Source of the DNA: Beijerinckiaceae bacterium
GTDB lineage: Bacteria > Pseudomonadota > Alphaproteobacteria > Rhizobiales > Beijerinckiaceae
Length of the DNA: 11,183 bases
Assembly: GCA_027346205.1 (NCBI GenBank)
Contig: DAIESR010000288.1
Location: 1 to 11,183 of the forward strand
Direction of reading: 5' to 3'
Position numbers and translations under genes: made by a program. Below, piece after piece: positions 7,101-11,183 of the stretch. Every line of letters starts with the position of its first letter. Position 1 is the stretch's first letter. The notes under the pieces were generated by a model. It was not told where the DNA came from, did not search any database, and saw only the letters and a program-made list of their open reading frames with translations.

Positions 7101-8021
7101 TCACGGCCGCAGATCGAGACCCAGCATTATGGCAAGGTTCTGGACGGCGGCACCGGACGCACCCTTGCCGAGATTGTCGAGCTTGGCGACAAGCACGGCA
7201 TGACGGCGCGCCTCGTTGGTGAAGACGCGCAATTCGAGATCATTACTGCCGTTCAAGGATTCCGGTTCCGTCCGTGTCTCCTGGGCGTCCATGACGCGCA
7301 CATAGACGCTTGAAGCATAATGGCTGCGCAGCGCCGCTTCGAGATCGCAGCCCTTTGGCTTTCCTGGCAATGTATCGAGAAACAAAGGAATCGAGACGAG
7401 CATGCCTTGTGCGAAATTACCGACCGAAGGCACGAAGATCGGCCGCTGCGTCAGGCGGCTATATTCCATGATCTCCGGCACATGCTTGTGCTCGAGATCG
7501 AGCGCGTAAAGCTCGAAGGGCGGCGCGCGGCCTTCTTCATATGCGGCGATCATCGACTTACCGCCGCCCGAATAGCCTGACACGGCACTGATCGCGATCG
7601 GCAAATCCGCAGGCAGCAGACCGGCATCGACGAGCGGACGCAGAAGCGCGATCGCGCCCGTCGCATAGCAGCCGGGATTGGCGACGCGCCGTGCCGTGCC
7701 GATGGCTTGCGACTGCCCCGGCGCCAGTTCGGGAAAGCCATAGACCCATCCCGCTGTCACGCGATGCGCGGTCGAGGCATCGAGGATACGCGGCGCCGCG
7801 TCACCCAGATTTGCGACGAGATCGGCCGTCTCCCGGGCAGCATCATCGGGAAGGCACAGAATAGCGAGATCGACTTGGCGCAGAAGCGCCGCCTTCGCCT
7901 GCGGATTCTTGCGCTCTTCCGGCGGCAGGCTCGCAAGCTCAATCCGCGGGATAGCGGCGAGCCGCGTCCTGATGCCAAGCCCGGTCGTTCCCGATTCGCC
8001 GTCGATGAAGATCTTTGCCAT
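7101..8021 (-). CDS. argC: N-acetyl-gamma-glutamyl-phosphate reductase (short type)
   Basis: Catalyses the NADPH-dependent third step of arginine biosynthesis, N-acetylglutamyl-5-phosphate to the semialdehyde, in the cytoplasm. The 306-aa length matches the short form of ArgC common in alphaproteobacteria, not the roughly 340-aa form. Visible features are a dinucleotide-binding start (IFIDGESGTTGLGI), catalytic Cys118 in VANPGCYATG, AVSGYSGGGKSMI, the EHKHVPEI segment with probable catalytic His, and SVGNFAQGMLVSIP. A purine-rich GAGAGAG lies about 7 bases before the ATG. It lies downstream of the rpsI terminator on the same strand and converges on the FAH-family gene with only 12 bases between stops. 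No other arg gene is nearby, so arginine genes are dispersed in this genome. Confidence 0.97.
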   Translation of the reverse strand: MAKIFIDGESGTTGLGIRTRLAAIPRIELASLPPEERKNPQAKAALLRQVDLAILCLPDDAARETADLVANLGDAAPRILDASTAHRVTAGWVYGFPELAPGQSQAIGTARRVANPGCYATGAIALLRPLVDAGLLPADLPIAISAVSGYSGGGKSMIAAYEEGRAPPFELYALDLEHKHVPEIMEYSRLTQRPIFVPSVGNFAQGMLVSIPLFLDTLPGKPKGCDLEAALRSHYASSVYVRVMDAQETRTEPESLNGSNDLELRVFTNEARRHAVLVAKLDNLGKGASGAAVQNLAIMLGLDLRP

Positions 8022-8064
8022 GCGGAAACTCTCTCGTTCCGAGCAAGATAGAGGTCCAAAAATG

Positions 8065-8088
8065 AAAAAGGCGGCCGAAGCCGCCTTT
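8065..8088 (-). terminator. Intrinsic terminator of the rplM-rpsI operon
   Basis: On the minus strand, 25 bases after the rpsI stop, a 9-bp perfect stem AAAGGCGGC/GCCGCCTTT closes a TTCG tetraloop and runs into a T-rich tract (TTTTTCATTTTT). The UUCG loop and U-tract are classic for Rho-independent termination. It lies before argC, so argC probably has its own promoter or depends on partial read-through. On the plus strand the same stem has no U-tract. Confidence 0.92.
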
Positions 8089-8113
8089 GTCCATCTCGTT
8101 TGCGAGCAAGGGC

Positions 8114-8593
8114 TCAGCGTTTCGAGAACTGGAAGCTCCGGCGGGCTTTGCGCTTGCCATATTTCTTACGCTCGACGACGCGGGAATCGCGCGTCAGGAA
8201 GCCTTCGCGCTTGAGAATGGAACGCAACTCCGGCTCATAATGGGTGAGCGCCTTGGCCAGGCCATGACGGACAGCGCCCGCTTGGCCCGAAAGGCCCCCG
8301 CCGGCAACCGTAATCATCAGATCATATTGATCCACCCGCTTAGCAACGCCGAGCGGCTGCTGCAAAATCATCCTCAACACGGGCCGCGCGAAATAGACAT
8401 CCAAGGGCCGGCCATTGACCGTGGTCTTGCCCGTGCCGGGCTTGATCCAGACACGCGCAACCGCATTCTTGCGTTTGCCGGTGGCGTAAGCGCGGCCCAG
8501 CTTGTCGATCTTCTGGACATAGGTGGGCGCTTCGACGACCGTTGTTGCACCCGCCGTCTTGAGATCCTGGAGCAATGAAAGAGTCTCGGCCAT
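8114..8593 (-). CDS. rpsI: 30S ribosomal protein S9
   Basis: A component of the 30S subunit head. Its C-terminal tail reaches the P-site tRNA. The 159-aa protein has an N-terminal extension of about 30 residues before the conserved core, as usual in alphaproteobacteria. The core motifs are [29 protein letters not shown] and [19 protein letters not shown]. It ends with the universal basic tail [20 protein letters not shown]..., finishing SKR. The start ATG is one base after the rplM stop. A strong ribosome site GAGGAG, 8 bases upstream, is embedded in the last codons of rplM, so the two genes form a tight operon. It is followed by the intrinsic terminator at 8065-8088. Confidence 0.98.
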   Translation of the reverse strand: MAETLSLLQDLKTAGATTVVEAPTYVQKIDKLGRAYATGKRKNAVARVWIKPGTGKTTVNGRPLDVYFARPVLRMILQQPLGVAKRVDQYDLMITVAGGGLSGQAGAVRHGLAKALTHYEPELRSILKREGFLTRDSRVVERKKYGKRKARRSFQFSKR

Positions 8594-8594
8594 A

Positions 8595-9065
8595 TCAGGC
8601 GCTCCTCGTATTCTTGCTGTTCAGGCTGGCCACATCGAGCATGGACGGGGTTTGCGCCTCATGCGGATGCTCAGGCCCCTTATAGACACGCAGATTGCCG
8701 AGCTGCTTGCGCCCGAGCGGGCCACGCGGGAGCATACGCTCGACGGCCTTTTCGATGACGCGTTCCGGGAATCGGCCTTCGAGAATGAAGCGCGCCGTAC
8801 GCTCCTTGATGCCGCCCTGATAGCCGGTGTAGTGATAGTAAACCTTGTTCTCGCGCTTACGGCCGGTCAGCACAACCTTCTCGGCATTGACGACGACGAC
8901 ATTGTCACCATCGTCCATATGCGGCGTGAATGTCGGCTTATGCTTTCCGCGCAGACGCATGGCGATCAAGGTCGCGAGCCGGCCGACGACGAGGCCCTTG
9001 GCGTCAATCAAGATCCATTTCTTTTCAATATCCGACGCCTTGGCCGAATAAGTCTTGCCATACAT
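8595..9065 (-). CDS. rplM: 50S ribosomal protein L13
   Basis: An early-assembly 50S protein. The 156-aa product begins [17 protein letters not shown] and contains the family's core segments: [52 protein letters not shown], the [19 protein letters not shown] signature and GPEHPHEAQ. The frame stays open to an ATG at 9122, but those 19 extra residues do not belong to the family and the ATG at 9122 overlaps the predicted promoter -10 element, so the start is at 9065. That start has no good Shine-Dalgarno. Instead a short inverted repeat directly precedes it. It is first gene of the rplM-rpsI operon. Confidence 0.97.
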   Translation of the reverse strand: MYGKTYSAKASDIEKKWILIDAKGLVVGRLATLIAMRLRGKHKPTFTPHMDDGDNVVVVNAEKVVLTGRKRENKVYYHYTGYQGGIKERTARFILEGRFPERVIEKAVERMLPRGPLGRKQLGNLRVYKGPEHPHEAQTPSMLDVASLNSKNTRSA

Positions 9066-9079
9066 AATGGAGGTCCATT
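9066..9079 (-). promoter_or_regulatory. Inverted repeat abutting the rplM start codon
   Basis: On the minus strand, AATGGA-CC-TCCATT ends immediately before the rplM ATG. The 6-bp arms are perfect with a 2-base spacer, and the repeat occupies the place where a ribosome site would normally be. In RNA the loop would need to open slightly (about 5 bp, 4-base loop). In E. coli, L13 is known to repress its own mRNA through the leader. Whether this hairpin has such a role here is inference. Confidence 0.35.
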
Positions 9080-9119
9080 GGAAGACACGCCACAAGAACG
9101 CGGCGATCGGAAGCTCAAG

Positions 9120-9148
9120 CATCTAGACACAGGCAACGCTTTCGTCAA
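9120..9148 (-). promoter_or_regulatory. Predicted sigma70-type promoter of rplM-rpsI
   Basis: On the minus strand, TTGACG (complement of 9143-9148) is followed after exactly 17 bp by TAGATG (complement of 9120-9125). The -35 is 5/6 to consensus and the -10 is moderate. Transcription would begin near 9113 and give a leader of about 48 bases before the rplM ATG at 9065, which is sensible for a ribosomal-protein operon. Confidence 0.6.
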
Positions 9149-9164
9149 CCGCAAGATACGGCTT

Positions 9165-9193
9165 TTGGACTGAAAAACAAACAATTATACAAT
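9165..9193 (+). promoter_or_regulatory. Candidate promoter for the CoA-binding protein gene
   Basis: On the plus strand, TTGGAC (9165-9170) and TACAAT (9188-9193) are separated by 17 bp. The -35 is weak and the -10 is 5/6. Transcription would begin near 9200, inside the perfect palindrome at 9196-9209, and leave a leader of about 95 bases to the ATG at 9296. The pair lies in a conspicuously AT-rich stretch. Confidence 0.3.
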
Positions 9194-9195
9194 AT

Positions 9196-9209
9196 GGTAT
9201 TATAATACC
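9196..9209. promoter_or_regulatory. Perfect 14-bp palindrome, possible operator
   Basis: GGTATTATAATACC equals its own reverse complement over all 14 bases and lies in an AT-rich island (about 9171-9215) inside otherwise GC-rich DNA. It overlaps the predicted start point of the candidate plus-strand promoter, where a repressor site would be expected. It also contains TATAAT on both strands. No known alphaproteobacterial operator was recognised. It could be a dimeric regulator site or simply an AT-rich promoter core. Confidence 0.4.
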
Positions 9210-9295
9210 TTACACTGAGGAGCCCCCCGACCAGCGCTCTCGCAGCGATGGCCTTTTTGCTTGCACCGCAGCAATGAACTTCCGACAATCGCTCC

Positions 9296-9739
9296 ATGCC
9301 CGATTCACAGCCTGCGATGCGCGATGACTATCCAGATGATTTCATCCGCGCGATTTTGACCAAGGTCCAAACCATTGCCATGGTCGGGCTCTCGGCAGAG
9401 CCGGCGCGGCCGTCCCATTATGTCTTCGATTATCTTCAGCAGCGCGGCTACAGAATGGTCGGGGTCAATCCAGGCCTTGCCGGAAAGGAGATCCTCGGCA
9501 CGCCGGTCTATGCCCGGCTGGCCGACATTCCCTTCGCCATCGACATGGTCGACATATTCCGCAATTCGGAAGCTGCTGGCGCCGTCGTCGAGGAGGCCCT
9601 CGCTCTTGTTCCGCTCCCCAAAGTGATCTGGATGCAGCTTGACGTGCGCAATGACGCGGCGGCACAAAAGGCTGAGGCACTGCATCTGAAGGTCGTCATG
9701 AACCGCTGTCCTAAAATCGAATACAAGCGGCTCATGTAA
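9296..9739 (+). CDS. YccU-family CoA-binding domain protein
   Basis: A 147-aa single-domain protein with the Rossmann-like CoA-binding fold (COG1832/YccU type). Features are TIAMVGLSAEPARPSHYVFDYL with the nucleotide loop, GYRMVGVNPG, GKEILGTPVYARLADIPFAIDMVDIF, the WMQLDVRND region and a conserved MNRCPKIEY near the end. The family's role is unclear; members bind CoA but lack the rest of succinyl-CoA synthetase. The start ATG at 9296 has no visible Shine-Dalgarno. A second in-frame ATG at 9317 (MRDDYPDDFI) is closer to where the family usually begins and is an alternative, also without a ribosome site. It is probably cotranscribed with the PLP-enzyme gene 61 bp downstream. Confidence 0.92.
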   Translation: MPDSQPAMRDDYPDDFIRAILTKVQTIAMVGLSAEPARPSHYVFDYLQQRGYRMVGVNPGLAGKEILGTPVYARLADIPFAIDMVDIFRNSEAAGAVVEEALALVPLPKVIWMQLDVRNDAAAQKAEALHLKVVMNRCPKIEYKRLM

Positions 9740-9777
9740 ATGCGTCATCTATGAGTTCGGTCGTAAAGGAACGGAGA

Positions 9778-9804
9778 ATGACGCGGGCGCGGAGGACATC
9801 ATGA
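9778..9804 (+). CDS. Possible 8-codon leader micro-ORF overlapping the sulfhydrylase start
   Basis: ATG 9778 opens a short frame encoding MTRARRTS and ending at TGA 9802-9804, which overlaps the downstream ATG 9801 as ATGA. AAAGGA (9765-9770) lies 7 bases upstream, a better-placed ribosome site than many genes here have. Three of the eight codons are Arg (CGG, CGG, AGG). It contains the GGAGG that serves the downstream gene. It may be a translational-coupling leader peptide or chance. It is too short for coding statistics. Confidence 0.25.
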   Translation: MTRARRTS

Positions 9805-11090
9805 CGGAGCAAGCCGCAGGCCCGGGCTTTGCCACGCTCGCGATCCATGCCGGCGCACCGGCCGATCCAGCGCTGGGAGCTGGTACGACCCAGATCGATC
9901 AGCCGGCGGGCGGCGTCTACGAGGACATCGAACAGGCCGCGGCGCTGTTCGGCCTCGAAGGCTTCGGCAATGATTTCTCGCGCAGCTTCAATCCGACAAA
10001 TGCAACACTGGAGGAGCGCATCGCCACGCTCGAAGGCGGCACGGCAGCGCTCGCCGTCGCCTCGGGCCGGGCCGCGCAATTCCTCGCGTTCCACATGCTC
10101 TTGCAGGCGGGCGACGAACTCATCGCCGGCGGCCACCGCTACGGCGGCCAGATGCACCAGATCGACCAAGCCTATAAGACTTTCGGCTGGAACGTCAGAT
10201 GGGCCGACCCGGTCAATCTCGAAAGCTACCAAAGAGCGCTGTCGCCGCAGACCAAGGCGATCTTCGTCGAGTCTTTCCCCAATCCCGGCGGGCGCATCGT
10301 CGATATTGCGGCCGTGGCCAAGATCGCGAAAGAAGCGCGCGTGCCGCTCATCGTCGACAATACGCTCGCAACGCCCTATCTGCTGCGGCCCTTCGAACAT
10401 GGCGCCGACATCATCATTCATTCGACGACGAAATTTCTGGGCGGCCATGACGCGCTGACCGGCGGGCTCATCATCGATGGCGGCACATTCCCATGGCAGG
10501 CGGACGCGCGGTTTCCCCTGCTCTCTGCGCCGCGGCCCGATTATGGTGGTCTGGTCTTCGCCGAGACCTTCGGCAATTTTGCTTTCGCAACCGCCTGCCG
10601 CATTCTCGGTCTCAATGAGCTAGGACCGGCGCTCTCGCCCTTCAATGCCTTTCTCATTCTCTCGGGACTGGAAACTTTGGCGCTGCGCATGCAGCGCCAT
10701 TCCGAAAACGCCTTGCGCGTCGCGGAGCATCTCGCCGGTCATGCGGCTGTGAGCGCGGTGAATTATCCGGGCCTTTCAAATGACCCCGCGCAAGCGCTGG
10801 CCAAGATCTATTGTCCGAGAGGAGCCGGGCCGGTGCTCAGCTGCCGCTTGGCCGGCGGCTTCGAAGCAGCGGCAACCGTCATCGCGCGATTGAGGCTCTT
10901 TTCGTCTCTCACGGAGGTCGGCGATACACGCTCGCGCGCGAGCCATCCCGCCTCAACGACCCACCGGCATTTGAGCGATCTGGAGAAAATCGACGCTTGC
11001 GCCGGACCGGAAATGATCCGGCTCTCGATCGGCCTCGAAGATATCGCCGATATTGTCGCCGATCTCGATCAGGCGCTCGCCACCGGCTGA
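9801..11090 (+). CDS. Divergent O-acetylhomoserine sulfhydrylase-like PLP enzyme (Cys/Met metabolism family)
   Basis: A 429-aa fold-type I PLP enzyme most like O-acetylhomoserine aminocarboxypropyltransferase (MetY), which makes homocysteine from O-acetylhomoserine and sulfide. GGAGG (9791-9795) precedes the ATG by 5 bases. The PLP lysine is Lys211 in HSTTKFLGGHD, with Asp186 in VDNT, Tyr114, Arg61 and the carboxylate-binding Arg407 (EMIRLSIG) all kept. The framework is typical (ATLEGGTAALAVASG, ALSPFNAFLILSG, HPASTTHRHLS). Several usually invariant pocket motifs differ: QIDQPAGGV stands where PIYQTTSYV is usual, FSRSFNPT where YTRxxNPT is usual (Phe59 for Tyr), GGQMHQ for GGSINQ/GGTxN, GGHDALTGG for GGHGxSxGG and RSRASHPA for RSLIIHPA. 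Function may therefore be altered, so I give no gene symbol. The gene end overlaps the opposite-strand gene by 22 bp. Confidence 0.9.
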   Translation: MTEQAAGPGFATLAIHAGAPADPALGAGTTQIDQPAGGVYEDIEQAAALFGLEGFGNDFSRSFNPTNATLEERIATLEGGTAALAVASGRAAQFLAFHMLLQAGDELIAGGHRYGGQMHQIDQAYKTFGWNVRWADPVNLESYQRALSPQTKAIFVESFPNPGGRIVDIAAVAKIAKEARVPLIVDNTLATPYLLRPFEHGADIIIHSTTKFLGGHDALTGGLIIDGGTFPWQADARFPLLSAPRPDYGGLVFAETFGNFAFATACRILGLNELGPALSPFNAFLILSGLETLALRMQRHSENALRVAEHLAGHAAVSAVNYPGLSNDPAQALAKIYCPRGAGPVLSCRLAGGFEAAATVIARLRLFSSLTEVGDTRSRASHPASTTHRHLSDLEKIDACAGPEMIRLSIGLEDIADIVADLDQALATG

Positions 11091-11183
11091 AGCACCGGCT
11101 CGGTCCGTACCCGCGACAGGCTCTCGCGAGAGATCACCGCCGAGACGAGGATGAGCATGGCAAAGGCCTGATGCAGGAGCCCG
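11069..11183 (-). CDS. ctaA: C-terminal end of a membrane protein, probably heme A synthase (5' end outside window)
   Basis: A minus-strand frame enters from the right edge and stops at TGA (complement of 11069-11071), giving 37 residues. It starts GLLHQAFAMLILVSAVISRE, the tail of a transmembrane helix, followed by a polar cytoplasmic end. The LHQ..A..L pattern fits the last helix of COX15/CtaA heme A synthase, where a conserved His ligates heme, and I recall this gene lying near the sulfhydrylase in Rhizobiales. The short fragment makes this tentative. It converges on and overlaps the PLP-enzyme gene by 22 bp. A 12-bp palindrome CTCTCGCGAGAG (11121-11132) lies inside the coding sequence. 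Confidence 0.5.
   Translation of the reverse strand, partial: GLLHQAFAMLILVSAVISRESLSRVRTEPVLQPVASA

Noticed and set aside
9066..9122. Longer L13 starting at ATG 9122
   Set aside because: The extra 19 residues are unlike L13, and that ATG coincides with the predicted -10 element of the operon promoter, so it would not be in the transcript.
9248..9277. A 9-codon frame MAFLLAPQQ upstream of the CoA-binding gene
   Set aside because: It has no ribosome site within a usable distance; the GAGGAG at 9216-9221 is too far upstream.
9732..10448. A 238-codon minus-strand frame opposite the sulfhydrylase-like gene
   Set aside because: It is a complement shadow of a strongly supported PLP-enzyme gene, with no domain or ribosome site.
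1..11183. Search for CRISPR arrays, tRNAs, insertion sequences, toxin-antitoxin or defence genes
   Set aside because: No regularly spaced repeats, tRNA-like cloverleaf, transposase motif or paired terminal repeats were seen. The genes are metabolic, transport and ribosomal.

Overview
The window reads as ordinary chromosomal DNA of a GC-rich alphaproteobacterium, most likely Hyphomicrobiales (Rhizobiales) and possibly Beijerinckiaceae-like. The basis is a class I PHA synthase, the short (about 306 aa) form of ArgC, an S9 protein with a long N-terminal extension, and the grouping of rplM-rpsI-argC with a CoA-binding protein, an O-acetylhomoserine sulfhydrylase-like gene and a probable heme A synthase. 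The taxonomic placement is inferred from family knowledge, not from a search. There are no tRNAs, rRNAs, insertion sequences, CRISPR arrays or phage genes.

Left part (1-2872): the last 40 codons of an unidentified plus-strand gene, possibly a short-chain dehydrogenase, converge on a small secreted protein of unknown function (182-661, minus). That gene is divergent from phaC (755-2872), which encodes a polyhydroxyalkanoate synthase with a complete Cys-Asp-His triad and an unusual basic, disordered-looking N-terminal extension of about 115 residues.

Centre (3067-7103): three plus-strand genes joined by ATGA stop/start overlaps encode a complete inner-membrane ABC export module (HlyD-type adaptor, ATPase, ABC-2 permease). 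A free-standing fumarylacetoacetate-hydrolase-family enzyme follows (6234-7088) and converges on argC.

Right part (7101-11183): on the minus strand, rplM-rpsI form a ribosomal-protein operon with a recognisable promoter and a UUCG-loop intrinsic terminator, followed by argC. Across an AT-rich intergenic island holding a perfect 14-bp palindrome, the plus strand carries a YccU-type CoA-binding protein and a PLP enzyme of the Cys/Met metabolism family. The window ends in the C-terminus of a minus-strand gene, probably heme A synthase, whose stop lies inside the end of the PLP enzyme gene.

No wholly new multi-gene system is evident. The best lead is the PLP enzyme: its framework and PLP lysine match O-acetylhomoserine sulfhydrylase, but nearly all of its substrate-pocket motifs have changed. 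Secondary leads are the basic extension on PhaC, the palindrome at 9196-9209, a hairpin against the rplM start codon, and an 8-codon micro-ORF overlapping the start of the PLP enzyme gene.
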